A stretch of DNA of 36,204 bases from Cytobacillus firmus DS1 (GTDB taxonomy: Bacteria; Bacillota; Bacilli; Bacillales; Cytobacillaceae), in contig NZ_APVL01000030.1 in assembly GCF_000565285.1 (NCBI RefSeq), positions 1 to 36,204 of the forward strand, in the 5' to 3' direction. Positions 1 to 8,835 of the stretch are shown piece by piece. The translations under genes and the position numbers were made by a program. The notes beneath the pieces were generated by a model that was not told where the DNA came from, ran no database searches, and saw only the letters and a program-made list of their open reading frames with translations. Each line of letters starts with the position of its first letter. Position 1 is the stretch's first letter.

Positions 1-38
<38 letters not shown>

Positions 39-43
39 AAAAA

Positions 44-162
44 CGAAAAGCGGAGGCGGCTTGATCAGCCCCGACAAGCATAAGACAAGCGCTGCAGGAA
101 GGGGTTATCCTTCCGGAAGTGATTGGCTTATGACCTCGAGGGGCTAGCCGCCGGAGCTGGAC
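44..162 (-). repeat. Dispersed structured repeat inserted in the 23S-5S spacer
   Basis: Read on the minus strand this stretch runs from GTCCAGCTCC through CCCCTCGAGGTCATAAGCC, an inner hairpin, CTTGTCTTATGCTTGTCGG, and ends in CGCTTTTC. These are the hallmark arms of the repeat family seen at 7291, 9144, 14370, 17808, 26309 and 34503, but here in reverse orientation. It occupies most of the rRNA spacer, so it is transcribed as part of the pre-rRNA. Confidence 0.8.
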
Positions 163-240
163 AATGATTGGTGAATACTCGGCAAACACTTCTTCATACA
201 TTATCTAGTTTTGAGGGAACGAAGTTTCTTCAACCAAATA

Positions 241-358
<118 letters not shown>

Positions 359-364
359 TAATGA

Positions 365-392
365 AAGAGCACCTTATGGGTGCTCTTTTTTT
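365..392 (+). terminator. rrn operon terminator
   Basis: The stem AAGAGCACC / GGGTGCTCTT with a TTAT loop is followed by a run of T. It lies seven bases after the 5S gene. Confidence 0.93.
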
Positions 393-531
393 GTGTGTAA
401 TTATCTTCGCTGGACTCTTCTTTTTATTGAAAACGCACATATGTGTCACTTCTCGCATTTAAGCGCCAGAATTAAATTATATGAGCCGTTCCCTGTCTTC
501 ATAGTCATTTTCGTTCTCCGTAAGAAGAATT

Positions 532-665
532 GTGCCAAATGTAAGATAAACTTCAAAACGTGCTAGATAAATTCCAAAACCTGTTAGATATACCGCCAAG
601 CCCAGGCACGTGCCCAAATAAATTCCCAGCAAGCCTGGAATCCCGCGCCATCCCAGCTGCCCCGG
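532..665. repeat. Degenerate short tandem repeats between rrn and csfB
   Basis: Several imperfect units of roughly 21-26 bp follow each other, of the form GTGCTAGATAAATTCCAAAA, then CTGTTAGATATACCGCCAAG, then CAAATAAATTCCCAGCAAGC. No convincing gene is seen in 393-671. An open frame on the minus strand here merely encodes the repeats as a low-complexity peptide. Unit boundaries are approximate. Confidence 0.4.
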
Positions 666-671
666 CAGAAC

Positions 672-701
672 AAAAAATAAAAAGCCCCTATCAAAGGGCT
701 T
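672..701 (-). terminator. csfB terminator
   Basis: On the minus strand AAGCCC and GGGCTT form a stem that is followed by a T-rich tail (TTTATTTTTT). It lies directly after the csfB stop codon. Confidence 0.85.
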
Positions 702-706
702 ACATT

Positions 707-910
707 TCAAGAAAATATCTCCGGCATAGTTATTTTCCGCAGTTTCTTTAAGTAATAATTATATTTTGGATGACTTGTATCCGTGGTGATTAAATCATTC
801 TCACAATCTGTGCAGATAAAAGAAGTGTATAGATGTATTCCCCTGGTTTTTGCCTGCTCGCATATGACACATTCTTCCCCTGCCTGTTTCTTTGCTAATA
901 GCGAACCCAA
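707..910 (-). CDS. csfB: Anti-sigma G factor Gin (CsfB)
   Basis: This 67-residue protein is a zinc-binding anti-sigma factor that holds sigma G inactive in the forespore until engulfment is complete, and in B. subtilis also restrains sigma E. Two CxxC pairs (CVIC, then CTDC) flank the conserved RGIHLYTSFIC stretch, and the length is close to the B. subtilis protein (64 residues). The start is TTG at 910, chosen because GGAGG lies eight bases upstream. It has a terminator below and a sigma F/G-type promoter above. In B. subtilis, as I recall, csfB reads in the same direction as yaaO and tmk and is followed by xpaC and yaaN. Here it is reversed, and xpaC and yaaN are absent. Confidence 0.9.
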   Translation of the reverse strand: MGSLLAKKQAGEECVICEQAKTRGIHLYTSFICTDCENDLITTDTSHPKYNYYLKKLRKITMPEIFS

Positions 911-930
911 TCACTCCACCTCCATACACT

Positions 931-960
931 TAGTCTGCCCAGATTAACACTATTGTATAC
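931..960 (-). promoter_or_regulatory. Sigma F/sigma G promoter of csfB
   Basis: On the minus strand GTATA (956-960) is followed after 15 bases by GGGCAGACTA (931-940). This fits the sigma F pattern GYWTA / GGNNANANTW. Read for sigma G it is GTATA-N18-CAGACTA, with one mismatch to CATNMTA. The predicted start leaves a very short leader before the Shine-Dalgarno site at 919-923. Confidence 0.72.
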
Positions 961-1167
961 AATTTTTCGAATATTCGTTGGCGGGTTTTCTGAGGTTACT
1001 TGATTAATATTGTATGATGGAAATCTAATTTGGGTGTATGTCTATAAAGGATTTCTTTTATTATTTTGCCTGATGCTTCAGGGACTGGTGCAGATATCGC
1101 CCTTATGTAGCAGTTACATACTTGTTTTGTTAAAATAGGAGAAGAATCATAGGAAAGTGATGAAATT

Positions 1168-2604
1168 ATGAATCAGAAAAACACTCCAGTATGGAACCAA
1201 TTACAAAAACATGCTTCACACCAGCCGTTGTCCTTTCATGTGCCGGGCCATAAGAACGGTTATCTTGCAGGCGGTGAGGGGGCAGATTATTTTAAACATA
1301 TTTTAAAGCTCGATGCTACGGAGCTCAGCGGACTGGATGATTTGCATTCTCCTGAGGGAGTCATCCTGGAGGCACAAGAGCTGCTTGCCGGCCTGTATGG
1401 GGTTTCAAAAAGCTTTTTCCTTGTGAACGGATCGACTGCAGGGAATCTTGCCATGGTCCTGTCAGCCGCAGAGGAAAATGAGACTGTACTGGTCCAGCGG
1501 AACTGCCATAAGTCCATCCTTAATGGCATTACTCTGGCTAAGGCGAAGCCGGTCTTTTTAGCGCCGGAGTTTAATGAAGAGTGGGGCGTTGCCGGGGGAG
1601 TGGCTTTAGAAACGGTTAAAGAGGCGATCAGGCAATATCCGGATGCAAAAGCAATCATCTTAACCTATCCGAATTATTATGGAATGGTATACGACCTTAA
1701 AAATATTATTCAGTACGCTCACGATCATGGTATTCCGGTGCTGGTGGATGAGGCTCATGGAGCGCATTTAATAGGCGGGAGCCATTTTCCCGCTTCGGCC
1801 GTTCAGTTTCAGGCAGATCTCACTGTACAATCGGCACATAAAACACTGCCTGCTATGACAATGGGTGCTTATCTGCATTTTAACAGCCGTTTTATAAAGG
1901 AAGAGAAAGTTTCCAACTATCTGGGGATACTCCAATCAAGCAGCCCTTCCTATCCGATTATGGCTTCTCTCGATTTGGCAAGGGCTTATTTAGCTTCATT
2001 TTCGAAAAAGGATGAGGAAGTACTGCTTGAAAAGATCGGGCATTTCAGGAAGAATCTAAACAGGGTTAAGGGTATTAAGGTTTTGCCATTTCAACATCAC
2101 ATCGGTGACCCTTTAAAGGTAACCATCCAGTCGGAAACCTCTCTAAGCGGCTTTGAACTGCAGACTCTACTGGAGAAGCACGGGATCTTTACGGAAATGG
2201 CGGATCCCTATAATGTCCTATTTGTTTTGCCTCTTTTGAAGAGCGATATGGATTATCCATTTGACCGGGTGATTGAATGTTTGAAAGAGGAATTGAAATC
2301 ATTCGGACCGGCAGACAGCCAGGAAAAAATCACTTTCAGTAAAAAGCCTGTTTCCGGCCTTGCCCTTGAGCAAAAGGAACAGAGTCAGCACACCATTATT
2401 ACGGTGGCACTGGAAGAGGCGGCCGGCAAAATATGTGCTCAGCAGGTAATTCCTTATCCGCCAGGCATTCCGCTTTTATACCCGGGTGAAATCATTGAGG
2501 GCGAAGATATTACAAACATCAGATTTCAACTTCAGGCCGGAGCACGGTTTCAAAATGGGGACAATATAAAAAAAGGCAGCATTAACGTTTATCAGGATCT
2601 CTAA
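1168..2604 (+). CDS. yaaO: Orn/Lys/Arg-type PLP-dependent decarboxylase family protein YaaO
   Basis: This 478-residue protein belongs to the fold-type I PLP-dependent basic amino acid decarboxylase family. The N-terminal half holds FHVPGHKNG and [15 protein letters not shown] cofactor-pocket motifs. The aspartate of LVDEAHGAH and the Schiff-base lysine in SAHKTLPAM (about residue 225) are present, so it should be catalytic. The C-terminal part matches the small OKR_DC_1_C domain ([13 protein letters not shown]). Length is nearly that of B. subtilis YaaO (480). The actual substrate of YaaO is not established by sequence; arginine, lysine or another basic amino acid are possible. It lies 22 bases before tmk and probably shares its transcript. 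Confidence 0.9.
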   Translation: MNQKNTPVWNQLQKHASHQPLSFHVPGHKNGYLAGGEGADYFKHILKLDATELSGLDDLHSPEGVILEAQELLAGLYGVSKSFFLVNGSTAGNLAMVLSAAEENETVLVQRNCHKSILNGITLAKAKPVFLAPEFNEEWGVAGGVALETVKEAIRQYPDAKAIILTYPNYYGMVYDLKNIIQYAHDHGIPVLVDEAHGAHLIGGSHFPASAVQFQADLTVQSAHKTLPAMTMGAYLHFNSRFIKEEKVSNYLGILQSSSPSYPIMASLDLARAYLASFSKKDEEVLLEKIGHFRKNLNRVKGIKVLPFQHHIGDPLKVTIQSETSLSGFELQTLLEKHGIFTEMADPYNVLFVLPLLKSDMDYPFDRVIECLKEELKSFGPADSQEKITFSKKPVSGLALEQKEQSQHTIITVALEEAAGKICAQQVIPYPPGIPLLYPGEIIEGEDITNIRFQLQAGARFQNGDNIKKGSINVYQDL

Positions 2605-2626
2605 AACAGCAGCTGGAGGAAGTAAA

Positions 2627-3253
2627 ATGAAAAAAGGTAAGTTTATTACAATCGAAGGACCTGAGGGTGCCGGAAAGACAACGATAATTGATATGCTGGC
2701 AAGCAATCTGGCAGAGGAAGGCTATCAGGTGCTTCAGACAAGAGAGCCTGGCGGAATTGAGATCGCTGAGCAAATCCGAAGTGTCATACTCGATAAAAAG
2801 AATACAAAAATGGACCCTAGAACAGAGGCTCTGTTGTATGCGGCAGCCAGAAGGCAGCACCTGGCTGAGAAAGTAAAGCCGGCACTGGATGAGGGATATA
2901 TCATTTTATGTGACCGGTTTATTGATAGCTCTCTTGCCTATCAGGGCTATGCAAGAGGACTTGGCATTGAGGAGGTCTACTCCATCAACAGCTTTGCCAT
3001 TGAAGGCATGATGCCTGAACTGACTTTGTATTTTGATATTGATCCTGAGGCAGGTCTGAATAGAATCAATCAGCATAAAGGACGGGAAGTGAACCGCCTG
3101 GACCTTGAACAGCTTGATTTTCACCATAAAGTGCGGGAGGGCTATCTGAAACTAATGGAGCTTTACCCGGAGCGCATCTTTAAGATTGATGCTTCAAAGC
3201 CATTGGAGGAAGTCTATCAGCAGGCGGAGAGCAAGCTGAAAGAACGAATATAA
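2627..3253 (+). CDS. tmk: Thymidylate kinase
   Basis: The enzyme phosphorylates dTMP to dTDP with ATP, the step that commits thymidylate to DNA synthesis. The P-loop GPEGAGKTT spans residues 11-19. The [16 protein letters not shown] segment carries the DR(Y/F) motif and the substrate-binding region. At 208 residues it has the normal family length. A Shine-Dalgarno sequence GGAGG lies just before the ATG. A strong terminator follows, so yaaO-tmk form a unit separate from darA. Confidence 0.97.
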   Translation: MKKGKFITIEGPEGAGKTTIIDMLASNLAEEGYQVLQTREPGGIEIAEQIRSVILDKKNTKMDPRTEALLYAAARRQHLAEKVKPALDEGYIILCDRFIDSSLAYQGYARGLGIEEVYSINSFAIEGMMPELTLYFDIDPEAGLNRINQHKGREVNRLDLEQLDFHHKVREGYLKLMELYPERIFKIDASKPLEEVYQQAESKLKERI

Positions 3254-3260
3254 AAACTCG

Positions 3261-3292
3261 CCTTAAAGATGGGATATCTTTAAGGTTTTTTT
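3261..3292 (+). terminator. tmk terminator
   Basis: A perfect 10-bp stem, CCTTAAAGAT / ATCTTTAAGG, with a GGGAT loop is followed by seven T. Confidence 0.95.
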
Positions 3293-3353
3293 ACAGGCTT
3301 TAAATTATTTTTTCTGTATTTCCTTAATTTCTGCTTGAAGATAAAATAATTGA

Positions 3354-3734
<381 letters not shown>

Positions 3735-3763
3735 TCATTACAGAGGGAGCTTAGAGCCCTTTG

Positions 3764-3981
3764 CGGAGGTTCAGGTCGGTTGACTTTGGAATGGAACTGA
3801 AGCAATCTCACAGCTGGAACCAGCATAGACATGGCCGGTCTCTGTAAGTGGTGGAAACGGTTGATGAAAAGCTTTCAGAGCTGACAGATGAATTAATAAA
3901 AAAAAGAATCTTCTATATGATATATCAGGGAAAGTCGGAAAGGTTAAGGGACTTTTAATAAATTTAAATTTATATATGTAA
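3764..3981 (+). pseudogene. yaaR: Remnant of yaaR (DUF327), multiply disrupted
   Basis: The sequence encodes the C-terminal half of a YaaR-like protein in pieces. From 3764 the frame reads RRFRSVDFGMELKQSHSWNQ and continues to a TAA stop at 3845-3847. The same frame then gives VVETVDEKLSELTDELIKK. The reading shifts by two within an A8 tract at 3898-3905, and finishes as LLYDISGKVGKVKGLLINLN before a stop at 3979-3981. About the first 70 residues of the usual ~145 are missing, and a few codons seem lost near RRF..VDFG. A fragment NHYRGSLEPF right after the darA stop could be a trace of the N-terminus, but this is uncertain. Position between darA and holB is the standard yaaR locus. No intact start or frame remains. 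Confidence 0.85.
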
Positions 3982-3985
3982 GTGA

Positions 3986-5002
3986 GTGATACTTGTGGGA
4001 AAAACGTGGGAACAGCTGGAGGCCATACAGCCAGTTGTATTAAAAATGTTTAAAAATAGCATAGTGAAGGATCGGCTGGCCCACGCCTACTTATTTGAAG
4101 GGATGAAAGGAACAGGAAAGCGGGAAGCAAGCATGCTTTTGGCGAAAAGCCGATTCTGCCATGAGCCGCTTGAAGGGTATGTTCCATGTGAAACATGTTC
4201 AAACTGCAAAAGGATAAACAGCGGAAATCATCCGGATGTTCATATTCTGGAGCCGGACGGGCTTTCTATCAAAAAAAATCAGATTCAAAGCCTGCAGGAA
4301 GAGTTTTCAAAGACCGGGGTAGAATCCAGGCGGAAACTTTATGTGATTGTTCATGCTGACAAAATGACAGTGAACGCTGCCAACAGTCTGCTTAAATTTC
4401 TGGAGGAACCTCATTCAGAGACGACCGCTGTGCTGATTACCGAGCAGTCACAGCAGATGCTTCCTACTATTCTATCCCGCTGTCAGTCCATTTCTTTTAA
4501 ACCATTATCTCCTGCTGAAATGATTCAGCAATTAAAAAATAATGGAGTCGATCCTGCCCAGGCACCATTACTTGCACAAATTACCAATAATTTGGATGAA
4601 GCTTTACAATATAGTTCTGATGATTGGTTTGTACAAGCACAAAAAATAGTGTTAAAATTATATGAAGTGGTAAAGAAGAATCCGCTTGAGGCAATGGTTG
4701 CCCTTCAGGAGGATTGGTTCTTGCACTTTAAAGAAAAAGAGCAGATTGATCGCGGCTTGGATCTATTACTTCTTATTTTTAAAGATTTACTATATATTCA
4801 GCTTGGGAAACAAGACCAGGTTGTCCATCTGAACGAACGAAATCGTTTAGAGCAGTTTGCTCTGCAGTCTTCTGCTAAGCGCCTGACGGAACAGATGACG
4901 GCTGTTTTGGAAGCCAAAAGAAAATTGCAGGCAAATATGAATCCGCAGCTGTTGATGGAACAGCTTGTGCTAAAATTGCAGGAGGGATCTTCCTTTGTAT
5001 GA
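3986..5002 (+). CDS. holB: DNA polymerase III delta' subunit
   Basis: This AAA+ clamp-loader subunit works with DnaX and HolA to load the beta clamp at primed sites. The nucleotide-fold motif GMKGTGK lies near residue 39. The zinc-finger cysteines follow (C..CETCSNCKRI), then SLLKFLEEP and the LSRCQ sensor segment. It is 338 residues if GTG 3986 is used; GTG at 3995 gives a protein starting GKTWEQLE and is equally possible, since neither start has a good Shine-Dalgarno site. It begins five bases after the yaaR remnant, so decay of yaaR may have weakened its translational coupling. It overlaps ricT by eight bases. Confidence 0.95.
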   Translation: MILVGKTWEQLEAIQPVVLKMFKNSIVKDRLAHAYLFEGMKGTGKREASMLLAKSRFCHEPLEGYVPCETCSNCKRINSGNHPDVHILEPDGLSIKKNQIQSLQEEFSKTGVESRRKLYVIVHADKMTVNAANSLLKFLEEPHSETTAVLITEQSQQMLPTILSRCQSISFKPLSPAEMIQQLKNNGVDPAQAPLLAQITNNLDEALQYSSDDWFVQAQKIVLKLYEVVKKNPLEAMVALQEDWFLHFKEKEQIDRGLDLLLLIFKDLLYIQLGKQDQVVHLNERNRLEQFALQSSAKRLTEQMTAVLEAKRKLQANMNPQLLMEQLVLKLQEGSSFV

Positions 5003-5822
5003 TGTAGTAGGAGTGCGCTTTAAAAAAGCGGGCAAGATTTATTATTTTGATCCCGGAGATCTCTCAATACAAAAGGATGACTTTGTCATTGTCGAAACTG
5101 TCCGAGGCGTTGAATACGGAAAAGTGGTAATTGCCCCGAAGCAGGTCGATGAGCATGATGTTGTCCTTCCATTAAAAAAGGTTCTTCGTATTGCAGATCA
5201 AAAGGATCGCATGATTGTTGAGGAGAACAAGCAGGCCGCCAAGGAAGCATACGAGGTATGCTGTGAAAAGGTACAAACACATCAGCTTGATATGAAGCTG
5301 GTCGATGTTGAATATACATTTGACCGAAATAAGGTCATATTCTACTTTACGGCTGATGGCCGGGTTGACTTCCGCGAGCTTGTCAAAGATCTCGCAGCCA
5401 TCTTCCGGACAAGGATTGAACTTCGCCAGATTGGTGTGAGGGATGAAGCAAAAATGCTGGGCGGAATTGGCCCATGCGGAAGAATGCTGTGCTGTTCCAC
5501 CTTCCTGGGTGACTTTGATCCTGTATCCATTAAGATGGCAAAGGACCAGAATCTATCGCTGAACCCAACGAAAATATCTGGTTTATGCGGCCGCTTAATG
5601 TGCTGCCTGAAATATGAAAATGATGAGTATGAAGCAGCAAAAGAAATGCTTCCGGACCTTGGGGAATGGATTCAGACCCCGGATGGAGCCGGAAAAGTGG
5701 TAGGCTTGAATATATTGGAGCGTGTGCTGCAGGTTGATGTGAAAGAAGCCGAGCGCGTCCTCGAATATACACTGGATGAAATTTTAAAACAAGGTGCTGT
5801 ATCAGTTCAGTCCACAGATTAA
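4995..5822 (+). CDS. ricT: RicT (YaaT), Y-complex subunit for RNase Y specificity
   Basis: RicT belongs to the PSP1 family. With RicA and RicF it forms a complex that steers RNase Y in maturation of polycistronic mRNAs, and it affects Spo0A phosphorylation, competence and biofilm formation. Two cysteine-rich segments, GPCGRMLCC (about residues 158-166) and GLCGRLMCC (about 195-203), are the known iron-sulfur ligands. The start is TTG at 4995, supported by GGAGGGA seven bases upstream and by the family N-terminus YDVVGVRFKKAGKIYYFDPG. It overlaps the end of holB. Length is 275 residues, as usual. Confidence 0.95.
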   Translation: MYDVVGVRFKKAGKIYYFDPGDLSIQKDDFVIVETVRGVEYGKVVIAPKQVDEHDVVLPLKKVLRIADQKDRMIVEENKQAAKEAYEVCCEKVQTHQLDMKLVDVEYTFDRNKVIFYFTADGRVDFRELVKDLAAIFRTRIELRQIGVRDEAKMLGGIGPCGRMLCCSTFLGDFDPVSIKMAKDQNLSLNPTKISGLCGRLMCCLKYENDEYEAAKEMLPDLGEWIQTPDGAGKVVGLNILERVLQVDVKEAERVLEYTLDEILKQGAVSVQSTD

Positions 5823-5834
5823 GAGGTGGAAGTC

Positions 5835-6209
5835 GTGGATAAAAAAGAAATCTTTGACTCAGTGAGTAATATGGAAACCCAAATTGGAGAATTATATCAG
5901 CAGCTTGGTGAGTTAAAGCAGCATTTGGCAGAAATACTTGAAGAGAATAACTCTTTGAAGCTGGAAAATGAACATTTAAGACGTCATTTAGACATATCTG
6001 CGGAAAAGGAAAGCACATCGGCGAAAAAAGGCAAATCAGAGCAGTCGGCCGATGCTGCAGCTGATGATAAGGTGATTGATATTGGCGAAGGCTATGATAA
6101 CCTGGCCCGCCTCTATCAGGAAGGCTTTCACATTTGCAATCTTCATTTCGGCAGTCCGCGTAAAGAGGGAGACTGTCTGTTTTGCCTGTCTTTCCTGAAT
6201 AAGAAGTAA
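5835..6209 (+). CDS. yabA: Replication initiation control protein YabA
   Basis: YabA binds DnaA and the DnaN clamp and prevents over-initiation. The N-terminal half is a leucine-rich coiled coil ([20 protein letters not shown]). The C-terminal zinc domain is intact: the ligands lie in HICNLHFG and GDCLFC. GTG at 5835 is preferred to GTG 5826 because AGGTGG sits five to six bases upstream and the product then starts MDKKEIFD like its relatives. The 124-residue protein ends at a strong terminator, closing the darA-holB-ricT-yabA unit. Confidence 0.95.
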   Translation: MDKKEIFDSVSNMETQIGELYQQLGELKQHLAEILEENNSLKLENEHLRRHLDISAEKESTSAKKGKSEQSADAAADDKVIDIGEGYDNLARLYQEGFHICNLHFGSPRKEGDCLFCLSFLNKK

Positions 6210-6214
6210 ACTTT

Positions 6215-6244
6215 TAGCCTTCCTTTGATAGGAAGGCTATTTTT
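6215..6244 (+). terminator. yabA terminator
   Basis: A perfect 10-bp stem, TAGCCTTCCT / AGGAAGGCTA, with a five-base loop is followed by five T. Confidence 0.94.
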
Positions 6245-6284
6245 CCATAAAAGCAAAGAATCAGAGAAGTATGGAGGATCAAGA

Positions 6285-7025
6285 ATGGATTTTTTAAAAG
6301 AAGGGGAGCGGCTGGACTATTTGCTGGCTGAAGATATGAGGATTATTCAGAGCCCGGCCGTTTTTTCTTTTTCACTGGATGCTGTCCTGCTGGCCCGGTT
6401 TGTGTATGTGCCGATTCAAAAAGGCAATCTCATTGATTTGTGCAGCGGAAATGGCGTGATTCCGCTTTTTTTAAGCACAAGGACAAAGGGGGCCATTACA
6501 GGCGTTGAAATTCAGGAGCGTCTGCATGATATGGCGGTCAGAAGCATTGAATACAATAAGCTTCAAGACCGGATTAAGATGATACACGGGGATATTAAAG
6601 AGATTCATCAGGTATTAGGTTATGGGAAATTTGATGTTGTGACCTGCAACCCGCCTTATTTTCCTACTCCATCAAAGGATGAAATCAATGAGAATGAGCA
6701 TTTGGCGATTGCCCGCCATGAAATTCTCTGTACACTCGAGGATGCAGTTAAAGCGTCAAGCGGGCTTGCGAGACAGGGAGGCAAGGTGGCATTTGTGCAC
6801 AGGCCCGGCAGGTTCCTGGACATTGTCACGCTCATGCGCAAGTATAAGCTGGAGCCGAAAAGGGTGCAATTCGTCTATCCAAAGGCCGGAAAAGAAGCAA
6901 ATACCCTGCTGATTGAGGCAGTTAAAAATGGCAATCCGGACTTGAAAATCCTGCCCCCTTTATTTGTATATAATGAAGAGAATGAATACACACCCGAAAT
7001 GAGAGAGATTTTATATGGAGAATAG
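6285..7025 (+). CDS. trmN6: tRNA1(Val) (adenine-N6)-methyltransferase family protein (YabB)
   Basis: This 246-residue class I SAM-dependent methyltransferase belongs to the TrmN6/YfiC group. The SAM-binding motif [15 protein letters not shown] lies near residues 49-63. The catalytic NPPY motif is present (VTCNPPYF), typical of N6-adenine methylation. GGAGG at 6273-6277 supports ATG 6285 rather than the longer in-frame option that runs back into the yabA terminator. The gene overlaps yazA by 11 bases. The tRNA target is inferred from the family. Confidence 0.9.
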   Translation: MDFLKEGERLDYLLAEDMRIIQSPAVFSFSLDAVLLARFVYVPIQKGNLIDLCSGNGVIPLFLSTRTKGAITGVEIQERLHDMAVRSIEYNKLQDRIKMIHGDIKEIHQVLGYGKFDVVTCNPPYFPTPSKDEINENEHLAIARHEILCTLEDAVKASSGLARQGGKVAFVHRPGRFLDIVTLMRKYKLEPKRVQFVYPKAGKEANTLLIEAVKNGNPDLKILPPLFVYNEENEYTPEMREILYGE

Positions 7026-7278
7026 CCATTTTTTTTACGTTCTCCATTGCCGTGATGGCAGCTTATATGCTGGCTACACCAATGATCTTGAAAAACGGGT
7101 GAAGGCCCATAATGAAGGAAAAGGGGCCAAGTATACCAGGGGAAGAGGACCGGTTGAGCTGGTCTTCTCCCGTTCTTTTTCGGAAAAAGGCGAAGCGATG
7201 AGAGCGGAATATGAATTTAAGCAATGGTCCCGGAAAAAGAAGGACGAGTTTTTAAAACAACACAATATTTCATTTTAA
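7015..7278 (+). CDS. yazA: GIY-YIG domain protein YazA (UPF0213)
   Basis: This small 87-residue protein is essentially a single GIY-YIG nuclease-like domain. [15 protein letters not shown] holds the family's paired tyrosines, and [15 protein letters not shown] and the EYEFKQWSR helix follow. No extra domain is attached. The cellular role of this family is unknown, and nuclease activity is only implied by the fold. It starts inside the end of trmN6, so the two are translationally coupled. Confidence 0.92.
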   Translation: MENSHFFYVLHCRDGSLYAGYTNDLEKRVKAHNEGKGAKYTRGRGPVELVFSRSFSEKGEAMRAEYEFKQWSRKKKDEFLKQHNISF

Positions 7279-7290
7279 TAATTTGAAAAC

Positions 7291-7354
7291 AGTCTAGCTC
7301 CGAGCGTCATCGGCTCGAGGTCTTAAGCCGATAAGCGGGCGCTCTGCGCTTTTC
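7291..7354 (+). repeat. Short copy of the dispersed structured repeat
   Basis: The copy reads AGTCTAGCTCCGAGCG, CGGCTCGAGGTCTTAAGCCG, then ATAAGCGGGCGCTCTGCGC and TTTTC. The two arms (CGAGCG.. and ..CGCTC; CGGCT.. and AGCCG) can pair. It lacks the inner hairpin found in the longer copies. Its 3' edge is 22 bases before the rsmI start. Confidence 0.85.
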
Positions 7355-7376
7355 AAGAAAGAGACGGGTGGTACAT

Positions 7377-8261
7377 ATGTGGCAGCAAAAAAGCTTTGAG
7401 CATGAAGAGACAAAAGGAATTCTGTATTTGGTCCCGACTCCGATCGGCAACCTGGAAGACATGAGCTTCAGGGCGGTTAGAATCCTGAAAGAAGTGGACT
7501 TTATTGCAGCGGAGGATACGCGCAATACAAAGAAGCTATGCAATCATTTTGAGATTGCCACACCCATCATCAGCTATCATGAACATAATAAGGAAATCAG
7601 CGGACAGAAGCTGATTGAAAAAGTGGCCAATGGCGCAAAAATTGCCCTTGTCAGTGATGCAGGGATGCCTGCGATTTCAGATCCGGGCTATGACCTTGTA
7701 ACAGCGGCTGCTGAAGAAAAGCTGACAGTGGTGCCCCTTCCCGGTGCGAATGCTGCTTTAACCGGCCTCATTGCTTCCGGCATCAACACCCAGCCCTTTT
7801 ATTTCTATGGGTTTCTGAACAGGCAGAAGAAACTCAAGAAACAGGAGCTCGAGGACCTCTCCAGGCTGTCGGCAACCATCATTTTATATGAAGCTCCCCA
7901 CCGCCTGAAGGAAACCCTCTCACTGATGTCTGTGATCTTGGGCAACAGAAATATTGCGTTATGCCGTGAATTGACGAAGAGATATGAAGAATTTATCCGG
8001 GGAACTGTAGAAGAAGTGAGGGAATGGGCTTCAAGCGGCGGCGAAGTGAGAGGAGAATTTGTAATTATTATTGAAGGGACTTCCGAGACTGTGCAGCATG
8101 CAGAAGAAGCTGCCTGGTGGGAGAATCTTTCAATTGAGGATCATGTCACACATTATATAGAAGAAACTGGACTCGCGAGCAAAGAAGCCATTAAGCAAAC
8201 AGCAAAAGACCGGGGATTAAATAAGCGGGATGTTTACCATGCTTATCATATTGAGGAATAA
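7377..8261 (+). CDS. rsmI: 16S rRNA (cytidine-2'-O)-methyltransferase RsmI (YabC)
   Basis: RsmI methylates the ribose of C1402 in 16S rRNA, next to the decoding centre. It is a tetrapyrrole-methylase-fold enzyme: LYLVPTPIGNLEDMSFRA opens the fold, AAEDTRNTKKLC and VSDAGMPAISDPG are the characteristic motifs, and PLPGANAALTGLIASG completes the SAM site. The 294 residues are the normal length. ATG 7377 is chosen because relatives begin M-x-QQKSF; GTG 7368 is an alternative with a poorer ribosome site. Confidence 0.95.
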   Translation: MWQQKSFEHEETKGILYLVPTPIGNLEDMSFRAVRILKEVDFIAAEDTRNTKKLCNHFEIATPIISYHEHNKEISGQKLIEKVANGAKIALVSDAGMPAISDPGYDLVTAAAEEKLTVVPLPGANAALTGLIASGINTQPFYFYGFLNRQKKLKKQELEDLSRLSATIILYEAPHRLKETLSLMSVILGNRNIALCRELTKRYEEFIRGTVEEVREWASSGGEVRGEFVIIIEGTSETVQHAEEAAWWENLSIEDHVTHYIEETGLASKEAIKQTAKDRGLNKRDVYHAYHIEE

Positions 8262-8293
8262 AAAAAGCTTCTCACACGCGTGAGAAGCTTTTC
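8261..8293. terminator. Bidirectional terminator between rsmI and abrB
   Basis: The palindrome AAAAGCTTCTCA / TGAGAAGCTTTT is flanked by A on the left and T on the right. It can therefore end both convergent transcripts. Confidence 0.94.
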
Positions 8294-8300
8294 TGCATTC

Positions 8301-8585
8301 TTATTTTGCTAATTCAAAAGTGTTTTGAATTTCTTTTAACAGCTGTTCTGCACCGTCACGGCTTAAAATTAGTTTGCCGTTAGCCAGTGAGATATTATCA
8401 TCAGATACTTCCCCGGTAACCTGGCAAGTCATATTTGGCTTGTACTTTTTAAGGATGATTCTTTCGTCATCTACGTAGATTTCCAAAGCATCCTTTTCAG
8501 CGATTCCAAGTGTACGTCTTAATTCAATAGGGATTACTACGCGGCCAAGCTCATCAACTTTACGAACAATACCTGTAGATTTCAT
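8301..8585 (-). CDS. abrB: Transition state regulator AbrB
   Basis: AbrB is a DNA-binding repressor of post-exponential genes including spoVG in this same window. The N-terminal swapped-hairpin domain (KSTGIVRKVDELGRVVIPIE to LEIYVDDERIILKKYKP) is nearly identical to the B. subtilis protein, including the arginines that contact DNA. Cys54 is present in the MTCQVTGEV stretch. The C-terminal half forms the multimerisation domain. It is 94 residues and is the first minus-strand gene after csfB. AGGAG upstream fixes the start. Spo0A boxes in its leader indicate classic repression by Spo0A~P. Confidence 0.97.
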   Translation of the reverse strand: MKSTGIVRKVDELGRVVIPIELRRTLGIAEKDALEIYVDDERIILKKYKPNMTCQVTGEVSDDNISLANGKLILSRDGAEQLLKEIQNTFELAK

Positions 8586-8637
8586 AATAAAAGTCTCCTC
8601 TCAAATCTCCAATAATATTTTTCTCTATCTATATCGT

Positions 8638-8700
8638 TTCGTCATTATTCGACAAAATCTTTGTTATATTTATAATACCAGCCATTCCCATATTCGTCAA
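8638..8700 (-). promoter_or_regulatory. abrB promoter with tandem Spo0A boxes
   Basis: On the minus strand TTGACG (8695-8700) and TATTAT (8672-8677) are separated by 17 bases, a good sigma A promoter. Just downstream are two 0A boxes in tandem, TGTCGAA (8648-8654) and TGACGAA (8638-8644). This arrangement is the same as in B. subtilis abrB, where Spo0A~P blocks transcription. Confidence 0.88.
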
Positions 8701-8835
8701 TTACTTTATTTTGGAATAGAATAGAAAATTTTAGGAAGTTGACTGAAGGGTTGGTAGTACTGCGGTTATTGAAATAGAAGCCATTTAAAATGAAAAGTTG
8801 GAAAGGGAATTCCAAAAATCAAACATATGACTATT

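Noticed and set aside
477..710. 77-residue minus-strand frame with repeated GIYL/VYL residues
   Set aside because: It spans the csfB terminator and the tandem repeats, has no ribosome site, and its regular look comes from the DNA repeat.
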